Of a DNA stretch of 59,461 nt, positions 49,312-59,211 are shown piece by piece (positions within the stretch are counted from its first letter, which is position 1; each line of letters starts with the position of its first letter). This stretch comes from Methanomassiliicoccales archaeon (GTDB lineage: Archaea; Thermoplasmatota; Thermoplasmata; RBG-16-68-12; SOIM01). A model generated the notes under the pieces. It was not told where the DNA came from. It saw nothing but the letters and a program-made list of their open reading frames with translations, and did no database searches. The stretch spans positions 131,828 through 191,288 of the forward strand of contig SOIM01000058.1 of the NCBI GenBank assembly GCA_004377185.1. The letters are read 5' to 3'. The position numbers and the translations under genes are program-made.

Positions 49312-49318
49312 GGTGCCC

Positions 49319-50461
49319 ATGAGAATAGTACAAGTCTCTCCATACTTCTACCCGCACGTAGGTGGAGTGGAATCGCATGTCCTGGACCTGTCGAAGGAGC
49401 TGGTATCGAGAGGACACCACGTTTCGGTTCTGACCACCAATCTGGGAAAAATGCCTGACAAGGAATCCATGATGGATGTGGAAGTGATCCGGCTCAAGCC
49501 TCTTTCGACAATGTTTCAAACTCCGATTGTTCCTCGAACGGAGAGGTATCTGAAGAATGCGAAGGTAGATATTGTACACTCCCATTCCCCGCCACCTCTC
49601 AGCTCATATTACGCAGCAAGAGGATGCCAGACGGCAAATCTCCCCTTCATCATAACGTATCACTGTGACGTGGAAATCCCCATCCTGATGGGGAAGGTCA
49701 TCGCCGGATTATACAGAAGAACTCTGGAATCGTACACAGTAAAGAGCGCCCGCAAGATTATAGTGACATCCGAAAGCTACCACGCAACCTCAAGAACTGT
49801 GTGGAAGTACCATCCCAGCATAATCCCCAACGCAGTGGACGCAGACAGGTTCAACCCGGAAGTGGACGGGTCTGAAATCAGAGAGAAACATGGCATAGAG
49901 CCGAATGAACACGTGATCCTTTTCGTTGGAAGGATGGTCTGGCACAAGGGGATAGAATATCTGATTGAAGCCTCCAAGTATCTGGAGAGCACGAAGTTCC
50001 TCGTGGTGGGCAGCGGAGAGAAGCTGGACAGCTACAAATCGTTCGCTGTGAAGTCTGGAGTTGCTGATCGGGTCCTTTTCACAGGAAGACTGTCCTGGTC
50101 GGACCTGCCCAAGTGCTATGCTGCAAGCGATGTTTTCGTCCTGCCTTCGATATCCCGCCTGGAGGCCTTTGGAATCACAACATTGGAGGCCATGGCCACG
50201 GGAAAGCCAGTAATCGTCGCGGACATCCCGGGAGTGAGGGAGGTCATCGAGGATGGAAGGGAAGGACTAGTGTTCGACGTGATGGATGCCGAGGATCTCG
50301 CCAAAAAGGCGTCCACGCTTCTCGGAGATTCCGAGCTCCGCGAAAGAATGGGGAAACGGGGAAGGAAGAAGGTTGAAGAGCGGTTCACCATCTCCATAGT
50401 GGCGGACCAGGTGGAAGAGCTTTACGAGGAAGTGCTCTCCTCACCCAGAACTTCCAGATGA
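49319..50461 (+). CDS. GT4-family glycosyltransferase
   Basis: A 380-residue GT-B fold enzyme. The acceptor domain opens RIVQVSPYFYPHVGGVESHVLDLSKEL; the donor domain has VGRMVWHKGIEYLIEASKYL, VVGSGEKL, FTGRLSWSDLPKCYAASDVFVLPS and the E-x7-E motif in EAFGITTLEAMATGKPVI. GT4 enzymes transfer sugars to lipid or glycan acceptors. In this operon with a mutase and GlmU-like enzyme it should use the NDP-sugar made next door for surface glycan, lipid or N-glycan (inference). GAGGTG precedes ATG 49319. Its last 40 bases overlap the convergent JAMM gene. Confidence 0.95.
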   Translation: MRIVQVSPYFYPHVGGVESHVLDLSKELVSRGHHVSVLTTNLGKMPDKESMMDVEVIRLKPLSTMFQTPIVPRTERYLKNAKVDIVHSHSPPPLSSYYAARGCQTANLPFIITYHCDVEIPILMGKVIAGLYRRTLESYTVKSARKIIVTSESYHATSRTVWKYHPSIIPNAVDADRFNPEVDGSEIREKHGIEPNEHVILFVGRMVWHKGIEYLIEASKYLESTKFLVVGSGEKLDSYKSFAVKSGVADRVLFTGRLSWSDLPKCYAASDVFVLPSISRLEAFGITTLEAMATGKPVIVADIPGVREVIEDGREGLVFDVMDAEDLAKKASTLLGDSELRERMGKRGRKKVEERFTISIVADQVEELYEEVLSSPRTSR

Positions 50462-50829
50462 TATGGGTTCCCGTCCAGGTCCCAAGCTTTCCAGCAGTTT
50501 CTCCCGTAAGGGACCTTGGTGATTATGTGCACATAACCGAACTTCCCGAAGAGCTGCAGATCGCCTCGAGAAGGATGGTCGCTTTCCCCTGGGTGTGAGT
50601 GAACTGTACCCGCTACTGTGTAATCTATTGGCAACATATGCAACCGAAGAAGCGCTGATCGACTGCCTGAGATTGTTCCAGGCAACAACATGATCTCGGT
50701 TATCACTCCTTTCTCGCACCGCAGAATGCCAGCGAATTCGTTCGGGAAGCTTTCCTTGGATACCTCGAGAATTAGATCGACTGTTTCCCTCTTAATTGCG
50801 TACGCCCTTTTTCTATCCAAAGCAATCAC
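50422..50829 (-). CDS. JAMM/MPN metalloprotease (possible SAMP-deconjugating)
   Basis: A 135-residue MPN+ domain protein. The zinc motif is GTVHSHPGESDHPSRGDL (HxHPx6-7SxxD), with the upstream catalytic Glu likely the one in FPNEFAGIL. This fold is shared by the proteasome lid subunit Rpn11 and the archaeal JAMM1 proteins that cleave ubiquitin-like SAMP from targets; small stand-alone archaeal forms are of that type. No SAMP or proteasome gene is in this window. The 3' end overlaps the convergent glycosyltransferase by 40 bases. NAD kinase is directly upstream (four-base overlap). Confidence 0.88.
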   Translation of the reverse strand: MIALDRKRAYAIKRETVDLILEVSKESFPNEFAGILRCEKGVITEIMLLPGTISGSRSALLRLHMLPIDYTVAGTVHSHPGESDHPSRGDLQLFGKFGYVHIITKVPYGRNCWKAWDLDGNPYHLEVLGEESTSS

Positions 50830-51632
50830 TGCGAAACTAGTTTCTCACCGAACCTGGCATAGAAGTCTTCCCTGAACCTGATGAATGAGGCCTTATTCTC
50901 GGAAACCGTTATAGTGGCCGTCTCGTCCCCAGAGATCTTCTGAATATCCTGCCCGTCAAGAACCAACAGACATTCCTTAGGTTCAACCAGCTCCACTTCT
51001 ATTTTGCTCTTGGACGGGACCACCAACGGTCGTTGGGACAGCTTGAAGGGAGCGAGGGGGACCATGACCATGGCTTCCACCCTTGGGTCTATGATGGGTC
51101 CGCCAGCACTCATCGCGTAGCTGGTCGAGCCGGTCGGTGTGGCTATCATCACCCCGTCCGCGCGGAAATCATCCGCCAGATGACCGTCTATGGTAATCTT
51201 GAAGTGCCTCATCTTCGACACCTGCGCAGTGTGGAAGACCGCCTCGTTCAGACAGTCGTACAGCCTATCACCGTTCTTCTGGACCTTCAGTTTCATTCTT
51301 TCATCGAGTTTGTAATCGTTATTCAGGACCCTGTCGATGGATGTCTCTATGTCCTCTAACTTGACCTCGGTGAGAAAACCCATGACACCTGCATTGATTC
51401 CCAGTAGCTTTGCGTTGGAACGCTGCATCGCTCGGAGAATCGTCCCGTCCCCACCTATCGTCACCAGGGTGTCAATATCCATCTCCTCGATCGGGGTGGC
51501 ATCCTCCCCCAGCACTTCGGCAACTCCGGTATCCAAAAGAACGTCAGAATCATCGCCCAGCTTGTTCTTCACCCTTTTTACGAGCTCTTCCAGGTTCCTA
51601 AGGTCCGGTTTTGCACATATCCCCACTCTCAT
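50826..51632 (-). CDS. nadK: NAD kinase
   Basis: A 268-residue NAD kinase that phosphorylates NAD to NADP with ATP (or polyphosphate). The nucleotide motif VTIGGDGTILRAMQ (GGDGT) is near residue 60. Other conserved parts are GINAGVMGFLTEV, NEAVFHT, ATPTGSTSYAMSAGGPI and LVLDGQDI. It overlaps the inositol monophosphatase-like gene upstream by four bases and the JAMM gene downstream by four bases, so the three are translationally linked. In some archaea NAD kinase is fused to this phosphatase family; here they are separate but coupled. Confidence 0.95.
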   Translation of the reverse strand: MRVGICAKPDLRNLEELVKRVKNKLGDDSDVLLDTGVAEVLGEDATPIEEMDIDTLVTIGGDGTILRAMQRSNAKLLGINAGVMGFLTEVKLEDIETSIDRVLNNDYKLDERMKLKVQKNGDRLYDCLNEAVFHTAQVSKMRHFKITIDGHLADDFRADGVMIATPTGSTSYAMSAGGPIIDPRVEAMVMVPLAPFKLSQRPLVVPSKSKIEVELVEPKECLLVLDGQDIQKISGDETATITVSENKASFIRFREDFYARFGEKLVSQ

Positions 51633-52390
51633 ACTATCCCTTCCAGCACCTTATCGTCTCCGACCGCGATGAAATTCGACCTTTCTCGAGGGCCGAACCT
51701 CATATCCAGAACATCCCCATCCGTATTGTAGATTTCTCCTCCCGCCTCCCTGAGCAGCAGGACTCCGGCGGCCAAGTCCACCAGCCTGATCATCGGGGTA
51801 GCATCCACCATGTACATGTCGGCCACACCGCTGGCGACCATCGCAAGCTCCAAGGAAGCCGCACCGTAGTTCCTAGTTCTCCTGGCTCTTGAGGCTATCT
51901 CGAACGACCTCGGGGAGGCCGAATCGCCCAAGTAAATGAGGAAAACGGTCCTCCTTGGATCATACTCCTTGGTTCTCAGTTCCTTCCCGTCCATGTACGC
52001 CCCCATGCCCTTTTCTGCTGTGTAGACCGTCCCATGAACCAGATCCCGGATCAGTCCGAATTGAACATCGGACAGCGATTCCTTACCCACGGCCAGTGAA
52101 ACAGAATAAAAAGGTATTCCTACAAGTGCGTTGAAGGTTCCATCAACCGGGTCAATCACAAGCGTGTTTTCCGCACCGTTGTCGATGAACTCCGCCTCCT
52201 CGCTCAGGACGTTAAGCGGGTTTCCGTGCTTCTCCAAGGATTCCAGAATTGCGTTCTCGGCAATCTTGTCTATCTTCTGGGTGGGAGTTCCGTCAGCTCC
52301 CATTCCGATTCGCGCGCTCAGGTCCTCTCCTTTATGTCCTTTCAAGGCTAGGTGAACCGCCTCCGCGAGTTCTCGGAGAAGATTTATCAT
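51629..52390 (-). CDS. Inositol monophosphatase / fructose-1,6-bisphosphatase family
   Basis: A 253-residue IMPase-fold enzyme. Motifs: LSEEAEFI (Glu), VIDPVDGTFNALVGIPFYSVSLAV (DPVDGT), and the final metal Asp in MIRLVDLAAGVLLLREAGG. In archaea such enzymes hydrolyse both inositol-1-phosphate and fructose-1,6-bisphosphate and some dephosphorylate NADP. It is the first gene of a coupled trio with NAD kinase and the JAMM protease. The GADGTPTQKIDKIAE beginning matches archaeal enzymes. Confidence 0.93.
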   Translation of the reverse strand: MINLLRELAEAVHLALKGHKGEDLSARIGMGADGTPTQKIDKIAENAILESLEKHGNPLNVLSEEAEFIDNGAENTLVIDPVDGTFNALVGIPFYSVSLAVGKESLSDVQFGLIRDLVHGTVYTAEKGMGAYMDGKELRTKEYDPRRTVFLIYLGDSASPRSFEIASRARRTRNYGAASLELAMVASGVADMYMVDATPMIRLVDLAAGVLLLREAGGEIYNTDGDVLDMRFGPRERSNFIAVGDDKVLEGIV

Positions 52391-52458
52391 TGTTCGGGCA
52401 CAGAACTTCTGAATTATTATAATCTTATGGAGCGGTCAGCAATGTGAAATCTCCATAT

Positions 52459-52467
52459 CTTTATATA
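52459..52467 (+). promoter_or_regulatory. TATA box for the thermosome
   Basis: CTTTATATA, about 50 bases before the ATG. The leader ends in GGAGGAATAAA. Thermosome promoters are often heat-inducible in archaea, but no specific repressor site is recognised. Confidence 0.6.
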
Positions 52468-52516
52468 GAAGGACAATCATAGAGTAGCAGATTTCACCAA
52501 GATATGGAGGAATAAA

Positions 52517-54151
52517 ATGTTAGGTGGACAGACACCGATTTTGGTACTGAGAGAAGGAACGAGAAGGGAAAAAGGAAAAGGCGCACAATTCAACAACATC
52601 GCGGCCGCGAAAGCCGTGGCTGACGCTGTAAGGTCAACTCTGGGTCCAAGGGGCATGGATAAGATGCTCGTGGACAGTATGGGGGACGTGGTAATCACGA
52701 ACGATGGCGTAACGATCCTCAAGGAGATTGATATAGAACATCCGGCAGCTAAGATGTTGGTGGAGGTCGCCAAGACGCAGGATGAAGAATGCGGAGACGG
52801 AACGACCACAGCGGTCATCCTTGCCGGTGAACTTCTGAAGAAGAGCGAGGATATGATCGAGCAGAACATTCATCCGACGATCATCGCCGGCGGGTACAGA
52901 ATGGCAGCGGACAAGGCCAGAACGATACTGGACAGGGTTGCACAGAAGGTATCAATAAAGGACGAGAAGACGCTCCACAACATTGCTACGACCGCGATGA
53001 TTAGCAAGAGCGCAAGCGCGCACAGGAACCTTCTGGCGGACGTTGCAGTGAATGCAGTGACGTCAATCGCAACCGAGGCAAAGAAGGGCGAGTACTACGT
53101 GGATGACGATGACATCCAGGTGATCAAGAAACAGGGCGGCTCGGTCACGGACACCGAAATGATCAAAGGAATAATCGTGGACAAGGAAGCGGTCCATCCG
53201 GGAATGCCCAAGACAGTGAAAAGGGCAAAGATCGCCTTGATTGATTCTGCTCTTGAGGTTAAGAAGACAGAAGTGGACGCGAAGATCGAGATCACCGACC
53301 CGTCACAGCTGCAAGCTTTCCTGGCGGAGGAAGAGTCCATGCTCAAGGGAATGGTTCAGACCATCAAGAAGAGCGGGGCAAACGTACTATTCTGCCAGAA
53401 GGGGATCGATGACCTGGCTCAGCACTACCTGGCAAAGGAAGGAATCTACGCGGTAAGGAGAGTCAAGAAGTCGGACATGGAGAAGCTTTCCAAGGCAACC
53501 GGTGGAACCATCCTCACCAAACTGGACGAGCTGGCAAAGAAGGATCTCGGAAGTGCGGCAACCGTCCATGAGAAGAAGATAGGCGATGACGAGATGACAT
53601 TCGTAACTGGCTGCAAGAACCCGAAGGCTGTGTCGATACTCATTCGAGGCGGCACGGAACACGTGGTGGACGAGCTCGAGAGGTCCCTTGAGGACGCGGT
53701 GAGTGTTGTTGCAGGGGCCATCGAGGACGGTAGGATGATCACCGGCGGTGGCTCGACCGCAACGGAAATCGCTCTGGGACTGCGCGAGTATGCAGCTTCG
53801 GTCGGAGGAAGGGAACAGATCGCAATCGATGCTTTCGCGGATGCCATGGAAGTGATTCCAAGAACTCTCGCGGAAAACGCAGGTCTGGATCCGATAGACA
53901 TCCTAATCGACCTCAGGAAGGCGCACAAGAGAGGCAAGAAGCACGCAGGCATCAACCTCTTTACCGGCGGACTGATGGACATGAAGAGAGAACATGTCCT
54001 GGAACCCTACCGAGTGGGCAGACAGGCCATCGAATCCGCCACGGACGCAGCGGTAATGGTGCTCCGAATAGATGACGTGATTGCCTCCAAGGGTGAAGGG
54101 CCTATGCCTCCGGGCGGTGGGCCTCCTGGCATGGGTGAAGAAGAATACTAA
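52517..54151 (+). CDS. Thermosome subunit (group II chaperonin)
   Basis: A 544-residue archaeal chaperonin that folds proteins in an ATP-driven double ring. Nucleotide-site motifs: [47 protein letters not shown], and later [17 protein letters not shown]. The tail is [15 protein letters not shown], the typical glycine/methionine end. It is the only thermosome gene seen here. It starts 127 bases after the IMPase gene on its own promoter and lies directly before the grpE-dnaK-dnaJ block. Confidence 0.98.
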   Translation: MLGGQTPILVLREGTRREKGKGAQFNNIAAAKAVADAVRSTLGPRGMDKMLVDSMGDVVITNDGVTILKEIDIEHPAAKMLVEVAKTQDEECGDGTTTAVILAGELLKKSEDMIEQNIHPTIIAGGYRMAADKARTILDRVAQKVSIKDEKTLHNIATTAMISKSASAHRNLLADVAVNAVTSIATEAKKGEYYVDDDDIQVIKKQGGSVTDTEMIKGIIVDKEAVHPGMPKTVKRAKIALIDSALEVKKTEVDAKIEITDPSQLQAFLAEEESMLKGMVQTIKKSGANVLFCQKGIDDLAQHYLAKEGIYAVRRVKKSDMEKLSKATGGTILTKLDELAKKDLGSAATVHEKKIGDDEMTFVTGCKNPKAVSILIRGGTEHVVDELERSLEDAVSVVAGAIEDGRMITGGGSTATEIALGLREYAASVGGREQIAIDAFADAMEVIPRTLAENAGLDPIDILIDLRKAHKRGKKHAGINLFTGGLMDMKREHVLEPYRVGRQAIESATDAAVMVLRIDDVIASKGEGPMPPGGGPPGMGEEEY

Positions 54152-54172
54152 CCTTCTTTCCTCTTTTATTTG
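54152..54172 (+). terminator. T-rich terminator after the thermosome
   Basis: A pyrimidine-rich run with TTCTTTCC, TCTTTTATTT follows the stop at once. Runs of T on the coding strand end transcription in archaea without a hairpin. Confidence 0.45.
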
Positions 54173-54233
54173 ACTAACAACAAACTAAAATCACCGAAGC
54201 CCGTGTTAGCGTCCGCAAGAACGGTGTCATTCT

Positions 54234-54788
54234 ATGCCAAAGAAGAAGATGTCCAAAGGCAAGGAAGAGGAAGAGCTCGAAGTAACGGAACAGGACGTAG
54301 TGGAAGAGAAGGACGAGCCAGAAGAGGAAACCAAGGACCCGGAGGAACTGCTGAGCCGTCTGAAGTACCTTCAGGCCGAATTCGAGAACTTCAAGAAAAG
54401 AACAGCAAAGGAAATGGAGACGCTTCTCGAGCACTCAAATCAGAGGATGATCTCCTGCATGTTGCCAGTCATAGACGACCTGGAAAGAGCCAGCACATCC
54501 ATCAAGAACGATGAGGATGCGAACGGGGTTAAGATGATATTTGACAACCTGATGGAGACACTTCGGAACGAAGGCCTGGAGGAGATCGGCTCAGTCGGGG
54601 AGGAATTCGACCCTTTCAAGCACGAGGCGGTCGCCCAGGTCCAGGATGATGATTTGGAAAACAACAAAATAGCAGAAGTGGTCCAAAAGGGTTTCAGCTT
54701 CAAATCCAAGGTAATCAGACCTTCAAAGGTGGTTGTGGTGAAAAACGAACCCAAGGAGGGTAACGATGACGAAAATAATAGGAATTGA
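54234..54788 (+). CDS. grpE: GrpE nucleotide exchange factor
   Basis: A 184-residue GrpE. The N-terminus is acidic and basic ([29 protein letters not shown]), then a long helix ([32 protein letters not shown]) and the C-terminal beta domain with [14 protein letters not shown] and [28 protein letters not shown]. GrpE releases ADP from DnaK. Its 3' end overlaps dnaK by 23 bases. The set is bacterial-type and was probably gained by gene transfer in an ancestor of this lineage (established for archaeal Hsp70). Confidence 0.95.
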   Translation: MPKKKMSKGKEEEELEVTEQDVVEEKDEPEEETKDPEELLSRLKYLQAEFENFKKRTAKEMETLLEHSNQRMISCMLPVIDDLERASTSIKNDEDANGVKMIFDNLMETLRNEGLEEIGSVGEEFDPFKHEAVAQVQDDDLENNKIAEVVQKGFSFKSKVIRPSKVVVVKNEPKEGNDDENNRN

Positions 54789-56625
54789 TTTGGGAACGAC
54801 AAACTCGGAAGCCGCCTATCTGGAAGGAGGGCGACCTGTGATCATACCTAGTGCGGAAGGGAGCTCCTTCGGAGGGAAGATGTTCCCTTCGGTCGTGGCT
54901 TTCACCGATGACGGCCAGCGCCTGGTTGGTGAAGCCGCGAAGAGACAGGCAGTTCTGAACCCGGATAAGACGGTATTGAGAATCAAGAGAAAGATGGGGA
55001 CGGACCACAAGGTCACGATAGGCGACAAGAGCTACACTCCGCAAGAGATATCGGCCATGATTCTCACGAAGATCAAGACGGACGCAGAAGCTTACCTCGG
55101 AGAAGAGGTCAAGGACGCTGTCATCACCGTTCCTGCTTACTTCAACGACAACCAGAGGCAGGCGACCAAGGATGCTGGAGAAATCGCTGGTTTCAATGTT
55201 CGTAGACTCATAAACGAACCCACCGCGGCAGCCATTGCCTATGGTCTGGAAAAGGTGGAAGAGCAGAAAATCGTGGTTCTGGACCTGGGCGGCGGGACTT
55301 TCGATGTCACTATCATGGAGATAGGAGAGGGCGTCTTCGAAGTGGTCTCCACGAGCGGAGACACGCACCTCGGTGGCTCGGACATGGATGAGAATACAAT
55401 GGACTGGCTGGCTGATGAGTTCAAGGCAGAGGAAGGGATTGAGCTAACGGGAGACATAAACGCAATGCAGAGGCTGAGAGATGCCGCGGAGAAGGCAAAA
55501 ATGGAATTGACCAGCACAGTCACGACAACGATAAACTTACCATTCATAGCTTCAAAGGATGACAAGCCGAAGCACCTGGAGATTGAATTGACCAGGGCAA
55601 AGCTGGAGGAACTTGTAGAACCAGTATTGAAACGCTGCGAAGAGCCCATTCGGAAGGCGTTCAGGGACGCCAAACTTGAGTACAAGGACATCGGGAAGGT
55701 CATCCTGGTGGGTGGTCCAACTCGAATGCCCATCGTCAGTAAGAAGTTCGAAACCATTCTCGGAAGGAAGGCGGAACGAGGTGTGGATCCCATGCAGTGC
55801 GTGGCCATGGGGGCTGCGATACAGGGAGGTATCCTTGCAGGCGAGGTCACAGATCTCCTGCTCCTGGATGTCACTCCCCTTTCCCTTGGATTGGAAACAC
55901 TCGGTGGAGTGATGACCCGACTGATAGACCGCAACGCAACCATCCCAACGAAGAAGAGCCAGATCTTCACAACCGCGGCTGACGGCCAGACCAGCGTAGA
56001 GGTTCACGTCCTGCAGGGGGAAAGGGACATGGCAAAGGACAACACCACGTTGGGCAGATTTCACCTAATAGGCATAGCACCAGCACCGCGTGGCATCCCT
56101 CAAATCGAAGTGTCGTTCGACATAGATGAGAACGGCATCATGAACGTTTCAGCCAAGGACATAGCAACAGGTAAGGAGCAGAAGATAACTATCACCGCAT
56201 CAACAAAGCTGGCCCAGGATGATATCGACAGAATGGTCACCGATGCCGAGAAGTTCAAAGAGGAGGACAAGAAGCAGAGGGAGATTGTTGAGACCAGGAA
56301 TGCAGCTGATTCATTGGTCTATTCCTCAGAGAGAGCCCTCAAAGAGTTCGGAGAACAGATAGGCGAGGACACCAAGAAGTCTGTCAAGGAGAAGATAGAG
56401 GACCTCAGGAAGGCGTTGGAGGGGGACGACATTTCCGTGATCAAAGAGAGGATGGAAGTGCTGACAAAAGAGGTCCAGAAGATCGGGGCCGAGATGTACC
56501 AGAAGGCGGCAACCCAACAAGCACAAGAGGCCGGGCAGGCAGAACAGAAGGATGAGAGAGGGGGAGAGCCAACCACGGATGAGAAGGTCCGGGACGCTGA
56601 GTACAAGATCGTGGACGAGGAGTAG
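54766..56625 (+). CDS. dnaK: Hsp70 chaperone DnaK
   Basis: A 619-residue Hsp70. The ATPase domain opens [19 protein letters not shown] and has [41 protein letters not shown] and [15 protein letters not shown]; the substrate domain has [23 protein letters not shown]-like [18 protein letters not shown] and a [12 protein letters not shown] end. The C-terminal lid is a charged helix bundle ending in EEGQ/EQKDERG. The linker is [13 protein letters not shown]. Length is normal. GGAGGG precedes the ATG inside grpE. It forms the chaperone operon with grpE and the dnaJ that follows. Confidence 0.98.
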   Translation: MTKIIGIDLGTTNSEAAYLEGGRPVIIPSAEGSSFGGKMFPSVVAFTDDGQRLVGEAAKRQAVLNPDKTVLRIKRKMGTDHKVTIGDKSYTPQEISAMILTKIKTDAEAYLGEEVKDAVITVPAYFNDNQRQATKDAGEIAGFNVRRLINEPTAAAIAYGLEKVEEQKIVVLDLGGGTFDVTIMEIGEGVFEVVSTSGDTHLGGSDMDENTMDWLADEFKAEEGIELTGDINAMQRLRDAAEKAKMELTSTVTTTINLPFIASKDDKPKHLEIELTRAKLEELVEPVLKRCEEPIRKAFRDAKLEYKDIGKVILVGGPTRMPIVSKKFETILGRKAERGVDPMQCVAMGAAIQGGILAGEVTDLLLLDVTPLSLGLETLGGVMTRLIDRNATIPTKKSQIFTTAADGQTSVEVHVLQGERDMAKDNTTLGRFHLIGIAPAPRGIPQIEVSFDIDENGIMNVSAKDIATGKEQKITITASTKLAQDDIDRMVTDAEKFKEEDKKQREIVETRNAADSLVYSSERALKEFGEQIGEDTKKSVKEKIEDLRKALEGDDISVIKERMEVLTKEVQKIGAEMYQKAATQQAQEAGQAEQKDERGGEPTTDEKVRDAEYKIVDEE

Positions 56626-56635
56626 GTTTTATATC
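56626..56635 (+). promoter_or_regulatory. TATA box for dnaJ
   Basis: GTTTTATATC begins right after the dnaK stop codon and ends about 26 bases before the dnaJ ATG. dnaJ can therefore be transcribed separately from dnaK, as a leaderless message. Confidence 0.55.
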
Positions 56636-56660
56636 ATCGACCTAATGTATTTGACTCAGG

Positions 56661-57824
56661 ATGGCAAGGAGAGGCTACTATGATGTCTTGGGGGTTGACA
56701 AGAACGCCTCCAAGAAGAAGATAAAGAGCGCATATCGCAGACTGGCCAAGAAACATCATCCAGATATGAACAAGGACGACCCCAAGGCCGCTGCCGAGAA
56801 GTTCAAGGAAGTATCGGAAGCATACGAAGTGCTTGCTGATGATGAGAGGAGGTCCAGATATGATAGGTTCGGTCATGCAGGCGTGGAGTCAAGCTTCGGT
56901 TCAGGAGGCTTCACTTGGTCGGATTTCACACATTTCGGTGACATTGAGGATATTTTCGGTCGGGATTTCTTCAGCGATTTCTTCGGAATGAGGTTCGGAG
57001 GGGATTTGTTCAAGGACCTGTTCGGCGAGCGGGACTACCGAAGAACCGCTAGGAGAAGAGGCAGGGACATCAGGTATGACCTGGAGATACCTCTCGAGGA
57101 TGTGGCCAATGGAACCAAAAGGCGGTTGAGGATACCGCATCTGGTCCAGTGCAAGGCCTGCGAAGGCACCGGGGCGGAAGGCGGAAAGACCTCGACCTGT
57201 CCGAAGTGCAACGGCAATGGGCAACTTCAAGATGTGAGAAGGAACGGTTTCAGCCAGTTCGTGACGATCAGGACCTGTCCGAGCTGCAGGGGAACGGGGC
57301 AGTATGCGGAGAAGGCTTGCCCCGAATGCAGGGGCAGTGGATCCGTACACAAGATCAGCACACTGGAAGTGGAGGTCCCAAGGGGTGCGTTCGACGGACT
57401 GAGGCTCAAGATACCGGGAAAAGGAGAGGCTGGAGAGCGCGGAGGACCGCCCGGAGACCTTTACGTGTTCGTCCACACAAAACCGCATGAGGTATTCGAG
57501 AGAAGAGGGTCTGACATAGTTCTGAATCTTCCCATCAGTTTCACTCAGGCCGCACTGGGGGACAAGGTGGAAATCCCCACTCTAGATGGAAGGGTCCGGC
57601 TGACAATCCCTCCTGGAACTCAGACGGGAACGATATTCAAAATCCGCAGGAAAGGTCTTCCCGACATAGATGGTTATGTGAGGGGAGATGAGCTTGTGAG
57701 AGTCACGGTGGTCACACCAGAGAAGCTGAACGCTGAACAGAGAAGGCTACTGAGAACGTTTGGAGAGATCAGCGAAGACTATCACAAGAAGGGCAGAAAA
57801 AGCTTTTTCCACGGGAAAGGATAG
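56661..57824 (+). CDS. dnaJ: Hsp40 co-chaperone DnaJ
   Basis: A 387-residue type I DnaJ. J domain (1-70) with HHPDMNKDD containing HPD; glycine/phenylalanine region ([24 protein letters not shown]); a zinc domain with four CxxCxGxG units ([32 protein letters not shown]); and the C-terminal substrate domain ([45 protein letters not shown]). It delivers clients and stimulates DnaK. All parts are complete. Confidence 0.97.
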   Translation: MARRGYYDVLGVDKNASKKKIKSAYRRLAKKHHPDMNKDDPKAAAEKFKEVSEAYEVLADDERRSRYDRFGHAGVESSFGSGGFTWSDFTHFGDIEDIFGRDFFSDFFGMRFGGDLFKDLFGERDYRRTARRRGRDIRYDLEIPLEDVANGTKRRLRIPHLVQCKACEGTGAEGGKTSTCPKCNGNGQLQDVRRNGFSQFVTIRTCPSCRGTGQYAEKACPECRGSGSVHKISTLEVEVPRGAFDGLRLKIPGKGEAGERGGPPGDLYVFVHTKPHEVFERRGSDIVLNLPISFTQAALGDKVEIPTLDGRVRLTIPPGTQTGTIFKIRRKGLPDIDGYVRGDELVRVTVVTPEKLNAEQRRLLRTFGEISEDYHKKGRKSFFHGKG

Positions 57825-57826
57825 GA

Positions 57827-57955
57827 CTACGGTGTCGGAAGGTCTGCGAAAACAGCAATCATTCTCATAAAACCATACACGGCAAAGAGAACCAAGGCCC
57901 CAACGCCGATGACTATCGCGGTTTTTATAATCTCTCTCTTACCGTTCTTGGGCAT
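57827..57955 (-). CDS. Membrane microprotein, 42 aa
   Basis: A 42-residue frame: basic N-terminus MPKNGKREIIKT, one membrane helix AIVIGVGALVLFAVYGFM, then RMIAVFADLPTP. The basic front and a single helix suggest an N-in membrane anchor. It converges on dnaJ with two bases between stops. AATATAAG on this strand near 58014-58021 could be its TATA box, with a 14-bp palindrome just beyond. It is too short for standard gene callers. Function unknown. Confidence 0.5.
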   Translation of the reverse strand: MPKNGKREIIKTAIVIGVGALVLFAVYGFMRMIAVFADLPTP

Positions 57956-58031
57956 ATTACACACCTTCCTGCGAGTGCGACGGATTCAAAAGTCCGCCTT
58001 CTGACTTCCCTCAGTCTTATATTATGTTAGC

Positions 58032-58045
58032 ATACTATATAGTAT
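58032..58045. promoter_or_regulatory. 14-bp perfect palindrome ATACTATATAGTAT
   Basis: It lies upstream of the 42-residue gene and just downstream of the radical SAM stop. Its arms could bind a dimeric repressor next to the TATA-like AATATAAG. AT-rich palindromes may also be chance or function as a terminator hairpin. Confidence 0.35.
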
Positions 58046-58071
58046 TTCTCATCTCATTTCGTCGTATAAAA

Positions 58072-59190
58072 TCAGTGAAGTAAGTGAATGTTTCCGATAT
58101 TGACGTTTTTCAACCCCTGTTTTTTCGCAGCATCAAGACAATCATATGCATGCTCTCTCGTTGTGGTCAACATGTCCATCATCCTGAAATCGGGATGGAA
58201 CCCCAGCAAGGAATAGGGTATGTTCTCATCCAGACCGGCTATGAGTTCCGAGATCTTCTCCACTTCTTCTGCGTTTATGTAACCCGGCACCAACAACGTG
58301 GAGCCGACCACGAAGGGAATCCCCCTGTCGCCTCTCTTCTGACCGTATTCGACCAGCCATTCAAAATTGGATAGTGTCTGTTTGTTCGAGGTGGCGCACA
58401 GAGCATAGTTCAATTCCTCGTGCCAAGTCTTGAGATCGAACTTGATGCAACCACCGCTGTCGTAGGCGATCTCAGCAATCTTCCTAAGAGAAGGTTTTGT
58501 CATGGATCCGTTCGTCTCGAAGCAGATGCGGGTGATGTCATCCCTTTGGGTTGCTATCTCGGCCGTCTCCAATGCATGATCGATCTGTGGCGTTGGGTCT
58601 CCTCCAAAATAGCAGATGCAGGACGTTTTCTCGTCCACCTTGGACGCGAGTTCCTCGGCAGACATGATCGGTGATAGCTCGGACGAATTACTGCGGTAGG
58701 ACCAGTTCTGGCAGAAAAGACAATCGAATGTGCAAGCCCCGTAGAACACAGCCAGGTTCTTGAAACCGTGCTCCACCCCCTTTGCATGGGAGTACTCGGG
58801 ATAGCCGACCCTTGAGCAACCAGGACAGGCGAAAGCTCCAACACAGTTTGTGGGCAGGGGATCATAATACCATTCCACAACAGCACCTTCAACCAACGGG
58901 ACGACCTTTCCGTCCATGTTGCCCCTGATACCACAGAAACCCTTCTCGCCCTCAGGGATCCTACAATCGTTCACACATTTTCCGCAGGCCTTGCCCTCTT
59001 TAGGAGGACGGACCGGCAGGGAGAAATCCTCTCTGCTTTCCTTGTGAGCCCTCTCAGCCCAGTCTCTGGCATCTTCCCATCTCTCAATGATGCACTTCCT
59101 GCAAACGCCGAGCGTGGCCGAAATATCCTCGGACCGAGCGTTGCAGACGTTGCAAGCGGCTTCTCTCGCCCTGTGAAAGCGGAGAAACAT
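58072..59190 (-). CDS. Radical SAM protein of the AmmeMemoRadiSam / PflA-like type
   Basis: A 372-residue radical SAM enzyme. N-terminal cysteine pairs NVCNAR, CRKC and later CGKCVNDCRI, GFCGIRGN form a zinc/iron-binding front part; the radical SAM cluster motif is GACTFDCLFCQNW (CxxxCxxC). Further SAM parts are YFGGDPTPQIDHAL and FETNGSMTK. This is the pyruvate formate-lyase-activating-enzyme-like family that occurs with Memo and AMMECR1 proteins in archaea; no such neighbours are seen here, so the substrate remains open. ATG 59190 is chosen by the TATA box CTTTTATTG (59212-59220) 22 bases upstream. Confidence 0.9.
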   Translation of the reverse strand: MFLRFHRAREAACNVCNARSEDISATLGVCRKCIIERWEDARDWAERAHKESREDFSLPVRPPKEGKACGKCVNDCRIPEGEKGFCGIRGNMDGKVVPLVEGAVVEWYYDPLPTNCVGAFACPGCSRVGYPEYSHAKGVEHGFKNLAVFYGACTFDCLFCQNWSYRSNSSELSPIMSAEELASKVDEKTSCICYFGGDPTPQIDHALETAEIATQRDDITRICFETNGSMTKPSLRKIAEIAYDSGGCIKFDLKTWHEELNYALCATSNKQTLSNFEWLVEYGQKRGDRGIPFVVGSTLLVPGYINAEEVEKISELIAGLDENIPYSLLGFHPDFRMMDMLTTTREHAYDCLDAAKKQGLKNVNIGNIHLLH

Positions 59191-59211
59191 GCTCAACACT
59201 AGTGAAGGGAA

